From Enterocloster lavalensis (GTDB lineage Bacteria > Bacillota > Clostridia > Lachnospirales > Lachnospiraceae): a stretch of DNA of 64,000 nucleotides. The translations under genes and the position numbers were made by a program. Each line of letters begins with the position of its first letter. The stretch's first letter is position 1. The stretch spans positions 196,302 through 260,301 of the forward strand of contig NZ_CABJCG010000007.1 in assembly GCF_902364025.1 (NCBI RefSeq). The letters run 5' to 3'. Under the pieces are notes generated by a model, which made no database searches, had not been told where the DNA came from, and saw only the letters and a program-made list of their open reading frames with translations. Positions 8,624-17,198 of the stretch are shown piece after piece.

Positions 8624-8655
8624 AGCTCGAAAAACAGAACCAGGAGGAAGGAAAA

Positions 8656-9720
8656 GTGGGCAATACAGTATTGATGCGCGGTGATACCGTGGCTGCGTTT
8701 ACGCAGGAGCTATTTCAGAAGGCCGGAATGAGTGAGGCGGATGCCGGATACCATGCGGACTGTCTGGTCAAGACGAATTATTGGGGGATCGATTCCCACG
8801 GCGTGATCCGAATTCCCGCCTATTTCAAACGGATGTTAAACGGAGCGATCAACGTGAATCCCGATATCCGGGTGATCCGCGGAGAGGGCTGCCTGGAAGT
8901 GATGGACGCGGACGCGGCGGCCGGATTCATCGGCGGGCGGGCCGGTATGGAGCGGGCCATGGAGAACGCGGCAAAGAACGGAATCGCCGCTGTGGGTATG
9001 ATCAACAGCAACCACTTCGGCGCAGGCGCGCTCTACGCGCGGATGGCGGCTGAGCGCGGGATGATCGGAATCGCCATGACCAACGTGAAGCCGCTAATCG
9101 TGGCGCCGGGGGCCACCAAGCCGGTGACCGGGAACAACCCCATCGCCTTCGGCATTCCTACATATGGAGACTTCCCCTTTGTATTGGATATCTCCCTCTC
9201 AGTGGTGGCGGGCGGCAAGCTGACCCTGGCCATCAAAAAGAAAGAGAAGATCCCAATGGACTGGGCCACAGACAAGGACGGACGTCCCACGGACGATCCC
9301 CAGGCAGCCTTCGACGGGTATCTGCTTCCCATGGGCGGGCACAAGGGACTGGGCCTGTCCTACGTGGTTGACATTCTGTCCGGCCTGATCACCGGAGGCG
9401 TGTTCTCCCAGGAGATGAAGAGCATGTACGCCAACCCCAAGGACCCCAGCCTGACCGGACATTTCTTCATCGCCATGGACATTTCCAAGATCATTTCCAA
9501 AGAGCAGATGAAGGAGCGCATGGCGCAGTTTAAGGACCGCCTGAAAGCGACTCCCATGTGGCAGGAGGGAGCGGAGATGCTGCTTCCGGGCGAGCTGGAG
9601 TACCGCAAAGAGGTGGAGCGCCGCAGGGACGGACTTCCGATTCCTGTGACGACCTATGAGGAGCTGGCGCAGCTGGCAAAGGAATACGATATCAAAGCAC
9701 CTTTAACGATTATAAAATAA
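8656..9720 (+). CDS. Ldh2/malate dehydrogenase-family NAD(P)-dependent oxidoreductase (YiaK/YlbC/ComC type)
   Basis: A GTG start at 8656 is preferred because AGGAGGAAG lies 7 bases before it; the frame is open further upstream but runs through the operator. The 354-residue product has the normal family length. Motifs are NYWGIDSHGVIRIP, SNHFGAGALYA, KPVTGNNPIAFGIP and PMGGHKGLGLSYVVDILSG, which shape the unusual non-Rossmann NAD site of this family. Members reduce or oxidise 2-keto/2-hydroxy acids: 2,3-diketo-L-gulonate (YiaK), ureidoglycolate, sulfolactate, malate. YiaK genes commonly sit with TRAP transporters, as here across the LacI gene. It is the first gene of a seven-gene operon; exact substrate unknown. 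Confidence 0.85.
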   Translation: MGNTVLMRGDTVAAFTQELFQKAGMSEADAGYHADCLVKTNYWGIDSHGVIRIPAYFKRMLNGAINVNPDIRVIRGEGCLEVMDADAAAGFIGGRAGMERAMENAAKNGIAAVGMINSNHFGAGALYARMAAERGMIGIAMTNVKPLIVAPGATKPVTGNNPIAFGIPTYGDFPFVLDISLSVVAGGKLTLAIKKKEKIPMDWATDKDGRPTDDPQAAFDGYLLPMGGHKGLGLSYVVDILSGLITGGVFSQEMKSMYANPKDPSLTGHFFIAMDISKIISKEQMKERMAQFKDRLKATPMWQEGAEMLLPGELEYRKEVERRRDGLPIPVTTYEELAQLAKEYDIKAPLTIIK

Positions 9721-9757
9721 GATCATTATTTTTGACAGAAAAAGGAGAGGTAAGATC

Positions 9758-10585
9758 ATGAAGCTGGAAAACAAGGTCGCCATCGTCACCGGAGGCACAA
9801 AGGGAATCGGGTATGGTATCGCGGAGGAGTATCTGAAGGAGGGCGCAAAGGTCACCATCTGCTCCCGCAATGAGAAGGAGGGCGCGAAAGCCCTGGAAGA
9901 GCTCGGCAGACTGGGCGAGGTCATTTACGTACAGGCGGACGTTTCCTCCATCGAGGATAACCAGAGACTGGTGGACGAGACGGTGAAGCGGTTCGGACAG
10001 CTGGACATTTTCGTGGCCAACGCCGGGATCAATGATCCTGATAAAACCCATTATCTGGATATTACCGAGGAGCAGTACGACCGGATTCTGGGCGTGAACT
10101 TAAAGGGGCTGTTCTTCGGAGACCAGCTGGCGGCCCGCCAGATGGTGAAGCAGGGACACGGCGGTTCCATCGTGAACATTTCCTCAGTCAACGCTTATCT
10201 GGCCCTGGACAGCCAGATGTGCTACACCACCAGCAAGGGCGGCGTCAGCCAGCTGACCAAGGTGCAGGCGGTGGCCCTGACCCCCTACGACATCAAGGTC
10301 AACGCCATCTGCCCCGGCCCCATCGAGAGCGAGCTCATGCGGCGCGTGGGTTCTGACGAGCAGCTGTTCAACACGGTGATCTCCAGAACGCCCATCGGAC
10401 GCATCGGAACACCCAATGAGTGCGGCAGACTGGCGGTATTCCTGGCCTGCGACGACTCCAACTTTGTCTACGGCCAGTCCATCTACATCGACGGCGGCAG
10501 AAGCTTCCAGGCGTTCCCGGTGCCGGGCTACAAGACCGTGACCGACGAGCAGTACGCGAAGCTGATGGAATTGGAACAAAAATAG
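9758..10585 (+). CDS. Short-chain dehydrogenase/reductase
   Basis: A classical SDR of 275 residues. The N-terminal TGGTKGIGYG glycine motif binds NAD(P), NAG follows at about 90, and the catalytic Ser-Tyr-Lys appears as NISSVNAY, then CYTTSKGG. The segment CPGPIESELM after the active site is typical. The C-terminus is about 20 residues longer than the average 250-residue SDR. In this operon it would oxidise a sugar hydroxyl to a ketone or lactone upstream of the SMP-30 lactonase, or act at the 2-hydroxy-acid level (inference). AAAAGGAGAGG precedes the start. Confidence 0.9.
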   Translation: MKLENKVAIVTGGTKGIGYGIAEEYLKEGAKVTICSRNEKEGAKALEELGRLGEVIYVQADVSSIEDNQRLVDETVKRFGQLDIFVANAGINDPDKTHYLDITEEQYDRILGVNLKGLFFGDQLAARQMVKQGHGGSIVNISSVNAYLALDSQMCYTTSKGGVSQLTKVQAVALTPYDIKVNAICPGPIESELMRRVGSDEQLFNTVISRTPIGRIGTPNECGRLAVFLACDDSNFVYGQSIYIDGGRSFQAFPVPGYKTVTDEQYAKLMELEQK

Positions 10586-10600
10586 AGGAGGATGGGTCCT

Positions 10601-12034
10601 ATGAAAAAAATGAATCTGCCGAAGGTGGGCATGATCACCTTCAGTGATCCCAGAGAGCACGAGTACAAGGTGCTGTACGAGGAAAAGACCGCGACCCGCA
10701 TGAAACAGGCGGTGGAGTATTTCGCGGATTACGATATAGAGTTATATACCTTTGACCAGGCGGCCCGGTCTCCCCAGGAGATCGACCGTCAGACCAAGGA
10801 GCTCATGCAGAAGGGCGTGGAGGTGTTCATCGCCAACATTCCCTGCTGGACCTGGCCCAACGGCGTGGTGCGCGGCGTATTGAACATGGGCCTGCCCACG
10901 GTGCTCATGTCCAACGATGATCCCAGCACCCACGGAACGGTGGGACTTCTGGGGTCGGGCGGAGCGTTGAACCAGATCGGCTACCGCCACCTGCGCATCC
11001 AGCAGGATTTCACGGATGTGCATCCGAACCTGTTCGACACCAAGCTTATGCCCTATATCCGGGCGGCCGCGGCGGTCCGTAAGCTTCAGGGCCAGGTGTT
11101 CGGCTTCATCGGAGGCCGTTCCCTGGGAATCGACACGGGCAGCTTCGACCCCATGCAGTGGAAAAAGCAGTTCAAGATCGACAGCGACCACGTGGATCAC
11201 GAGGAGATCATCCGCCGGGCGGAGGCAGTGGACCCGGAGCGCATCGAGAAAGCCTTCAAGTGGCTGGTGGAGTCCGTGGGGGCCGTCAAGTACGATGAGA
11301 AGCTGACCGAGGAGCGCCTGAAATACCAGGTGGCCTGCTATCTGGCTACCAAGGACATTATCGCAGAGCGCCATCTGGACTTCGGCGCCATCAAGTGCAT
11401 GCCCGATCTGACCAATTTCAGAGCTCCCCAGTGCATTTCCACGGCGCTGCTCAACGGCGGCTATGACGGGGACGGGGAATTCGAACCGTTTCCCATCTCC
11501 TGCGAGGCGGACGCGGACGGAGCCCTGAGCATGGAAATCTTAAAGCTGGTATCCGGCGGCATGCCCACCATGTTCGCGGACGTGAGCCACATCGGCTACG
11601 CGGAGAAGCTGATCTACCTGCCCAACTGCGGTTCCATGTGCACCTACTACGCAGGGCGCTCCTGCGACGGCTGCCGGAACATGAAGAATATCGAGCTGCG
11701 CCGCGCCAACCGGCCTTCCGGCGGAGCCGTTACCTTCACGGTGCCCAGCGCCGGAGCCATGACCATGGCCAGACTCTGCCGGGTGGACGGAGCGTACCAG
11801 ATGTTTATCATCGAGACGGAGTTCGTGGAGCCGTCCAAAGAGATTCTGGATGCCTTCGTGAAGGCCAGAGGCGTGCACCAGCTGCCGGTGGCATTTATGA
11901 AAGCGGACTTTGACATTGAAAAGTTTGTGGACGTATTCAATTCCAACCACATCAGCGGAGTGGCCGGAAACTACAAGCAGGAACTCATCGATCTGTGCGG
12001 CATTCTCGGCATCGAGCCGGTGGTGATCGGCTGA
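10601..12034 (+). CDS. COG2407-type sugar isomerase-like protein (L-fucose isomerase superfamily)
   Basis: 477 residues from the ATG at 10601, chosen because GAGGAGG lies 9 bases before it; the ATG at 10592 is too close. The N-terminal half is the substrate-binding Rossmann-like domain found in fucose isomerases (NIPCWTWPNGVVRG, GFIGGRSLGIDTG). The C-terminal half carries the metal-site region FPISCEADADGALSMEIL followed by MPTMFADVSHI. These are consistent with a Mn-dependent aldose-ketose isomerase, though shorter than FucI (about 590). It is a distant paralogue of the protein at 2554 and keeps the acidic residues that one lacks. Substrate unknown. Confidence 0.7.
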   Translation: MKKMNLPKVGMITFSDPREHEYKVLYEEKTATRMKQAVEYFADYDIELYTFDQAARSPQEIDRQTKELMQKGVEVFIANIPCWTWPNGVVRGVLNMGLPTVLMSNDDPSTHGTVGLLGSGGALNQIGYRHLRIQQDFTDVHPNLFDTKLMPYIRAAAAVRKLQGQVFGFIGGRSLGIDTGSFDPMQWKKQFKIDSDHVDHEEIIRRAEAVDPERIEKAFKWLVESVGAVKYDEKLTEERLKYQVACYLATKDIIAERHLDFGAIKCMPDLTNFRAPQCISTALLNGGYDGDGEFEPFPISCEADADGALSMEILKLVSGGMPTMFADVSHIGYAEKLIYLPNCGSMCTYYAGRSCDGCRNMKNIELRRANRPSGGAVTFTVPSAGAMTMARLCRVDGAYQMFIIETEFVEPSKEILDAFVKARGVHQLPVAFMKADFDIEKFVDVFNSNHISGVAGNYKQELIDLCGILGIEPVVIG

Positions 12035-12054
12035 GAATCGGAGGCGGTATCGCA

Positions 12055-12972
12055 ATGGGACTTACATATCAAGCCTTTGACAAACGATTTTTCGACATAG
12101 TGGACGTGGACCAGGAGCTGGAGACGGTCCACTCCGGCTTTACCTTCATTGAAGGTCCAATCTGGAACAGCAAAACGGGCTGCCTGACGTTTAACGACAT
12201 CCCGGAGAGCCGGACCTACCGCCTTCACCCGGACGGCAGCGTGACGCTGCTGCGGGAAAATACCCACAAGGCCAACGGCAACGCCTACGACTGGGAGGGG
12301 AATATCATCGTGTGCGAGCACGTGAGAAGCTGCATCTCCCGCACGGACGACCAGGGAAACGGCCTCACGGTTCTGGCCGCTCACTACGGGGATAAGGAGC
12401 TCAACAGCCCAAACGACGTGGTGGTGAAAAGCGACGGCGTGATCTATTTCACGGACCCGCGTTTTGGCAGAAACGCGTCCCGGGTAGGGCTGGGGCGGCC
12501 CCAGGATCTGGATTTCCAGGGACTGTTCTCCTTCAACCCGGCGGACGGCAGGCTGCGGCTTCTGGCGGACGATTTTGAGAACCCCAACGGACTCTGCTTC
12601 TCAAAGGACGAATCCTGGCTGTTTGTCAACGATTCGCCCCGCAAACACATCCGCCGCTTCAGGGTGGAGCCGGACGGCTCCCTGTCCGGCGGCGCGGTGT
12701 GGGCCGAGACCACGGGGGAGGGGCCGGGGCTTCCCGACGGCATGAAGCTGGATGGAGATGAAAACGTATACTGCTGCGCCCAGGGCGGCATCCATATATT
12801 CAACCGGAACGCGGATTATCTGGGAATCGTGCGCGTCCCGGAACAGACCGGCAACTGCGCCTTCGGAGGCCCGGGGATGGATACGCTCTACCTGGCCGCC
12901 TCCACCACCCTTTACAGCTTCAAAATCAAGGGAAGCGCAGACCGCAGACAGGAGGAGAGAACAAATGGTTAG
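12055..12972 (+). CDS. SMP-30/gluconolactonase-family lactonase
   Basis: A six-bladed propeller protein of 305 residues. Metal ligands of the family can be placed: Glu in FIEGPIW, Asn in LNSPNDVVV and the ENPNGLCFS loop, and Asp in LPDGMKLDGDENVY. FTDPRFG is also typical. These enzymes hydrolyse aldonolactones with a divalent metal, which would follow an SDR that oxidises a sugar to its lactone. No signal peptide is present, so it acts in the cytoplasm. The ATG at 12055 follows CGGAGGCGG. Its end overlaps the aldolase gene by 8 bases. Confidence 0.85.
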   Translation: MGLTYQAFDKRFFDIVDVDQELETVHSGFTFIEGPIWNSKTGCLTFNDIPESRTYRLHPDGSVTLLRENTHKANGNAYDWEGNIIVCEHVRSCISRTDDQGNGLTVLAAHYGDKELNSPNDVVVKSDGVIYFTDPRFGRNASRVGLGRPQDLDFQGLFSFNPADGRLRLLADDFENPNGLCFSKDESWLFVNDSPRKHIRRFRVEPDGSLSGGAVWAETTGEGPGLPDGMKLDGDENVYCCAQGGIHIFNRNADYLGIVRVPEQTGNCAFGGPGMDTLYLAASTTLYSFKIKGSADRRQEERTNG

Positions 12973-13732
12973 GGAAAACCCAGTGAAACAGAAACTGAAA
13001 AACGGGGAAGCGGTGATCGGAACCTTTGTCAAGACCACCGATCCCAGCGTGATCGAGATTTTGGGGTGTACCGGGATGGAATTTTTTGTAATCGACAGCG
13101 AGCATGTCGCCTACAACCCGGAGACCGTCACCGATCTGGTGCGGGCCTCGGACCTGACGGGAATCGTCCCCATCGTCCGGGTGCGCGAGGCCACGGCGGT
13201 GAATATCATGCAGGCGCTGGACGCCGGGGCTCTGGGATACCACGCTCCTAATGTGGATACGCTGGAGCAGGCCAGAACCGCGGTGGACGCGGGACGGTAT
13301 ACGCCCCTGGGCAACAGAGGCTTTGCGCCCACCCACCGCGCCGCCAACTACGGCATGATGGATAAGCAGGAGTATATCGACCGGGCCAACCGGGAGATTC
13401 TTACCATCATCCACTGCGAGACCATGGAGTCTCTGGGCAATCTGGATGAGATGTTAAAGCTTCCGGAGCTGGACGTGGTGTTCATCGGACCCATGGATCT
13501 GTCCCAGTCCCTTGGCCGGGACGTGATGGGCCAGCGCAACCATCCCAAACTTCTGGCTGCCATCGACGAGATCATCGAGAAGGTCAACCGGGCCGGCAAA
13601 GCGGTGGGAACCGTGGCAGACAACCCGCAGATGGCCAAGGAACTGATCGCCAAGGGCGTGCGCTACATCCCCATCAGCTCCGATCAGGGTATGATCGCCA
13701 ATATGGCAAAGCAGATCATGAAGGAATTTTAA
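12965..13732 (+). CDS. HpcH/HpaI-family class II aldolase
   Basis: The 255-residue protein fits the HpcH/HpaI TIM-barrel family. AGGAGGAG just before the ATG at 12965 fixes the start, within the end of the lactonase gene. Visible marks are the FVIDSEHVAYNPETV strand, IVRVREAT, the DAGALGYHAPNVDT segment, the metal-binding Glu in IIHCETMESLGNL, and the Asp in VFIGPMDLSQSLG. The family splits 2-keto-3-deoxy sugar acids or related hydroxy-keto acids to pyruvate plus an aldehyde. Its place after the lactonase suggests it cleaves the pathway's keto-acid intermediate (inference). No sugar-acid dehydratase is visible nearby to make such an intermediate. Confidence 0.88.
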   Translation: MVRENPVKQKLKNGEAVIGTFVKTTDPSVIEILGCTGMEFFVIDSEHVAYNPETVTDLVRASDLTGIVPIVRVREATAVNIMQALDAGALGYHAPNVDTLEQARTAVDAGRYTPLGNRGFAPTHRAANYGMMDKQEYIDRANREILTIIHCETMESLGNLDEMLKLPELDVVFIGPMDLSQSLGRDVMGQRNHPKLLAAIDEIIEKVNRAGKAVGTVADNPQMAKELIAKGVRYIPISSDQGMIANMAKQIMKEF

Positions 13733-13783
13733 ATCAAAACGCTGTAAAAAAACATTTATGAATAGAAAAAAGGAGATCAAATC

Positions 13784-14698
13784 ATGAAAAAACAGACTGA
13801 ATTCAAATTGAACAAGAGAGATTCCGTATGGTTCCAGGACAACTCGGCGGCAGTGAACTGCGCATACGCCAAGGAAGTATGCGACCTGGCGATCCTGCCC
13901 ATCGGCGCCATCGAGCAGCACGGACCCCACTGCCCCTGCGGCAGCGACTCCTTCAACGCCATGGGGATCGCCGAGGCGGTAGCCAAGAAGTCCGGCGCTA
14001 TGATTCTGGCCTGCCCGATGTACGGCTCTCATCCCGCCCACCACTGGGGCATGCCGGGAACCATCCCGCTGACCTTTGAGACCCATGTGGGACTGCTCAC
14101 CGACATCATCCGCGGCGCTGCCAACGCAGGCTACAACAAGTTCCTGATCATTTCCGCCCATGGCCAGACCATGTCCATGTTCGAAGCGGTTCACAAGGCC
14201 GGCATCGAGGGATATTTCACAGTGGGCAGCACCTGGTACGATTTCCTGCGCGACAACAAGAAGACCCTGGACACCTATATGTGGCATGCGGATGAGGCGG
14301 AGACCTCCGTTGCACTGTCCCTGTACCCGGATAAGGTACATATGGACCTGGCGGTTCCGGGCACGGCTCACGGCCTGATCGATTCCAAGTGGAAGATCGC
14401 TCCCGGCCAGGCGGCCGGAGAGGGCATGCTGTATCACTTCGAGGGCACCTTCTCCCTGATGGAGAAGGACGATCTGGACACCGGCGTCATCGGCGATCCC
14501 ACCAATGCCAGCAAGGAAAAGGGCGACAAGATCGTGGAGCGCTGCGCGGACCTGTACTGCGAGCTGGTGGATGAGATCATGACCAAGTACCCCTGCGGCG
14601 TGAATCCCCTGGGCTTCCGCAATCCACTGGGATACAACGGCACCAACAATATCCAGTACGACAGCATGCACGACGAGCACGGCAGACTGAAAAAGTAA
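13784..14698 (+). CDS. Creatininase-family amidohydrolase
   Basis: A 304-residue protein with the creatininase metal ligands: Glu and His of GAIEQHGPH, Asp of GSDSF, His of SAHGQT, and Glu of HADEAETS. SHPAHHWGMPGTIPL is the usual substrate-pocket loop. The family's NGHGGN motif is changed to SAHGQT, which keeps the histidine but alters the loop. Relatives hydrolyse creatinine or similar cyclic amides, or process small peptides and cofactors. In a sugar-acid operon it may hydrolyse a lactam or lactone-like intermediate; this is only inference. AAGGAGATC precedes the start; it is followed by the kinase gene after 27 bases. Confidence 0.82.
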   Translation: MKKQTEFKLNKRDSVWFQDNSAAVNCAYAKEVCDLAILPIGAIEQHGPHCPCGSDSFNAMGIAEAVAKKSGAMILACPMYGSHPAHHWGMPGTIPLTFETHVGLLTDIIRGAANAGYNKFLIISAHGQTMSMFEAVHKAGIEGYFTVGSTWYDFLRDNKKTLDTYMWHADEAETSVALSLYPDKVHMDLAVPGTAHGLIDSKWKIAPGQAAGEGMLYHFEGTFSLMEKDDLDTGVIGDPTNASKEKGDKIVERCADLYCELVDEIMTKYPCGVNPLGFRNPLGYNGTNNIQYDSMHDEHGRLKK

Positions 14699-14725
14699 TG
14701 ATTGAGAGAGGCGGGCGGGAGTGAT

Positions 14726-16189
14726 ATGAGAGAGACCGGCAGAATTTCAGCAAATGAACTCAACAGGGCGTGTTCCCGGGACGATGGGGCGGTCAGCCGC
14801 CTTTTAACGGAAGAAATTGGAAAAAGCCAGGGGAAGATCGTGGTTCTGGACGATGATCCCACAGGCGTCCAGACCGTGCACGGCGTATCGGTGTACACGG
14901 ACTGGTCCCGCGAATCCGTACTCCGGGGCTTTGAGGAGGAGAACCGGCTGTTCTACATTCTCACCAACTCCCGCGGCTTCACGGTGGAGGAGACGAGGCG
15001 GGCGCACCGGGAGATCGCCGGAAATATCGCCTGGGCGGCGCGGATGACCGGCAGGGAGTTCGTGATCGTCAGCCGCGGCGACTCCACCCTGAGGGGGCAT
15101 TATCCCCTGGAGACGGAGGTGCTCAGGCAGACCCTGGAGGAAGAGGAGCACTGGCATGTGGACGGCGAGGTGATCTGTCCCTTCTTTCTGGAGGGCGGCC
15201 GGTTCACCCTCGACAATGTGCACTACGTGCGTTGCGGCGGGGAGCTGGTTCCGGCGGGACAGACGGAGTTCGCGGCCGACCGCACCTTCGGCTACCGGTC
15301 CTCGGACCTTCGGGACTATGTGGAGGAAAAGACGGGCGGAGCTTACCCGGCGGAGAGCGTGAGCTGCATCCCGCTGGAATATCTGCGGAGCGGGGCGGTG
15401 GATCAGATCACCGGCATCCTGCTGGCGGTGAAGGACTTCGGCAAGGTGGTGGTGAACGCGGTGGATTACGGGGATTTGCGCGTATTCTGCCTGGCGCTTT
15501 ACCGGGCAATGGCTCAGGGCAGGTCTTTTATGTTCCGAACCGCCGCCTCCTTTGTGAAGGTGTTCGGAGGCATCAAGGACCGCCCGCTGCTTGCGGGAAG
15601 CGAGCTGCTTGACGGGCGCGCCGGGCGCGGAGGCGTCATCGTCGTGGGCTCCCACACGGAAAAGACCACCCGGCAGCTGGCTGAGCTTCAAAAGGTTCCC
15701 GGGATTACATTTTTGGAGTTTAATTCCGACCTGGTGCTGGACCCAGAGGCATTCCGGGAGGAGATCGGGCGGACGATCCGGGAGATGGAACGGCGGATCG
15801 CGGCCGGGCAGACCGTGGCGGTCTTTACGCGCCGGACGCTGCTTGAGATTCCAGGGGATACTCCCGAGGCTGCGCTGCTGCGGTCGGTGAAGATTTCGGA
15901 CGCGGTGCAGTCTCTGGTGGCAAGCCTGAAAACGGCTCCGGCCTACGTGGTCGCAAAGGGCGGGATCACCTCCTCCGACGTGGGGGTGAAGGCCCTTCAG
16001 GTCAAACGGGCCGACGTGCTCGGGCAGATCCGCCCGGGCGTTCCCGTCTGGAGAACCGGGCCGGAGAGCCGTTTCCCTGGAATCCCCTATGTGATTTTCC
16101 CCGGAAATGTGGGGGAGGACGGAACGCTCAGGGAAGCGGTGGAAATCCTCTTGGCCGCGGGAAACGGCGGGGAGAGCCGGGATTTATAG
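14726..16189 (+). CDS. Four-carbon acid-sugar kinase family protein (DUF1537/OtnK-like)
   Basis: 487 residues from the ATG at 14726 (GGGCGGGAG ahead; a TTG at 14702 is possible). The N-terminal half has VVLDDDPTGVQTVHG, ILTNSRGF and VSRGDSTLRGHYPLE, and the C-terminal half has VVGSHTEKTTRQL and AKGGITSSDVG. These are the substrate- and ATP-binding motifs of DUF1537. Characterised members phosphorylate threonate, erythronate or 3-oxo-tetronate using ATP. They usually sit with PdxA2 or an OtnC aldolase; neither is visible here, and an HpcH aldolase takes that place. It probably phosphorylates a C4 acid product of this pathway (inference). It is the last gene of the operon. Confidence 0.85.
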   Translation: MRETGRISANELNRACSRDDGAVSRLLTEEIGKSQGKIVVLDDDPTGVQTVHGVSVYTDWSRESVLRGFEEENRLFYILTNSRGFTVEETRRAHREIAGNIAWAARMTGREFVIVSRGDSTLRGHYPLETEVLRQTLEEEEHWHVDGEVICPFFLEGGRFTLDNVHYVRCGGELVPAGQTEFAADRTFGYRSSDLRDYVEEKTGGAYPAESVSCIPLEYLRSGAVDQITGILLAVKDFGKVVVNAVDYGDLRVFCLALYRAMAQGRSFMFRTAASFVKVFGGIKDRPLLAGSELLDGRAGRGGVIVVGSHTEKTTRQLAELQKVPGITFLEFNSDLVLDPEAFREEIGRTIREMERRIAAGQTVAVFTRRTLLEIPGDTPEAALLRSVKISDAVQSLVASLKTAPAYVVAKGGITSSDVGVKALQVKRADVLGQIRPGVPVWRTGPESRFPGIPYVIFPGNVGEDGTLREAVEILLAAGNGGESRDL

Positions 16190-16249
16190 AGAACGGTGGA
16201 AGCTGCGGGGAACTGCTGCGGTAATACTGCAATATATTTAACGCTTTTG

Positions 16250-16269
16250 TAATTATTTTGTAATAATTA
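16250..16269. repeat. AT-only inverted repeat upstream of the wall hydrolase
   Basis: TAATTATT and AATAATTA form a perfect 8+8 inverted repeat with a 4-base spacer, 66 bases before the wall-hydrolase start. It could be an operator or part of a promoter; it has no GC stem, so it is a poor terminator. Confidence 0.35.
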
Positions 16270-16334
16270 GTGAAAAAATGGATAAAATCCTCTTTGAAGA
16301 GATGCGAATGCAAATCCAACAGGAGGATTTTTTT

Positions 16335-16937
16335 ATGTTTAATAAATTGAAACAGATTGCAGCGGCGGCCCTGTTTGCGGCGGCGGTTATGGCGACAACG
16401 GTTCAGGCCCAGGAAATTCAGGCCATGGCCCCGGAGGCGGTGGCCAGCGTAAACGGCCCTGGCGTGATCTACGTGAAGTTCGGCGGGCCGGGCATGGAGA
16501 CGGCGCTGGAGACCGCGCCAGAAGGAAGGGTGGAGATTTGCGAAGGGCCGGGGAGCGCCGCTTCCGGGCAGATGACGGGGTACGGCGCTGTCCAGGGCTG
16601 GACCGAGGAGGACCTTTACGTGCTGGCCCACGTGATCTGCGGGGAGGCCCAGAATTGTCCCGACGACGAGCAGCGCTACATCGGTTCCGTGGTATTAAAC
16701 CGCAGAAACAGCGGACGGTACCCGGGCACCATCAAGGGCGTGGTGTTCCAGCCGGGCCAGTATTCCTGCACCCGGGACGGCAATTACTACCGCACGCCCA
16801 CCGAGGCCAACTGGGCTAACGCCAGGTGGCTGCTGGAGAACGGCAGCGTGCTGCCCGGGAACGTGGTGTTCCAGTCGGGCGGACGGCAGGGAAAGGGCGT
16901 TTATCTGCGGACGGGGTATCATTATTATTGTTACTAA
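16335..16937 (+). CDS. Secreted SleB-type cell-wall hydrolase
   Basis: The ATG at 16335 follows AGGAGG at 9 bases. The 200-residue product has a signal peptide (MFNKLKQIAAAALFAAAVMA...VQAQE), a linker of about 60 residues, and a C-terminal Hydrolase_2 domain (about 90-200). The catalytic glutamate lies in VICGEAQNCPDDEQRYIGSV, followed by VVLNRRNSGRYPGTIKGVVF and a final YHYYCY. This fold is the lytic transglycosylase domain of the spore cortex enzyme SleB and its relative CwlJ, but many vegetative clostridial proteins carry it too. No peptidoglycan-binding domain is present. It appears monocistronic. Confidence 0.85.
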   Translation: MFNKLKQIAAAALFAAAVMATTVQAQEIQAMAPEAVASVNGPGVIYVKFGGPGMETALETAPEGRVEICEGPGSAASGQMTGYGAVQGWTEEDLYVLAHVICGEAQNCPDDEQRYIGSVVLNRRNSGRYPGTIKGVVFQPGQYSCTRDGNYYRTPTEANWANARWLLENGSVLPGNVVFQSGGRQGKGVYLRTGYHYYCY

Positions 16938-17107
16938 ATGGGGCGCCAGGGGAGGGTTGAGGCATGCGGCAGGGAGATTAGGCGGTTTGCGCCGCGCCCG
17001 CCGGTCCTGCACTGCAACCCTCTGCCTCTGGGCCACCCGCCGGCCAATATAGCATTTTTCAATACGGGATATAAGGAAAAAGATATGTCCCCCTTGCCAA
17101 AAAACGG

Positions 17108-17136
17108 GTGAAAAAGAGCATGTTTGGCGGTATAAT
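17108..17136 (+). promoter_or_regulatory. Probable promoter of the chromate-type transporter genes
   Basis: GTGAAA (17108-17113), 17-bp spacer, perfect TATAAT (17131-17136). The first gene starts 63 bases later. Confidence 0.5.
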
Positions 17137-17198
17137 GGATAAAACGGCGGCCTTGAGGCCGGTAATGGAAAAATACGGATGGAAAGAGGGGTCGCGGA

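Noticed and set aside
8494..8655. In-frame N-terminal extension of the Ldh2-family gene
   Set aside because: The ATG at 8494 is inside the operator and near the predicted transcription start; the GTG at 8656 has the strong ribosome site and gives normal family length.
13454..14680. A 408-codon open frame on the minus strand
   Set aside because: It lies across the aldolase end and creatininase-family gene, both strongly supported by motifs; its own translation shows none.
16938..17198. A gene in the space between the wall hydrolase and the chromate-type transporter
   Set aside because: Open frames here change frame against base-use trends and lack motifs; only a promoter is supported.
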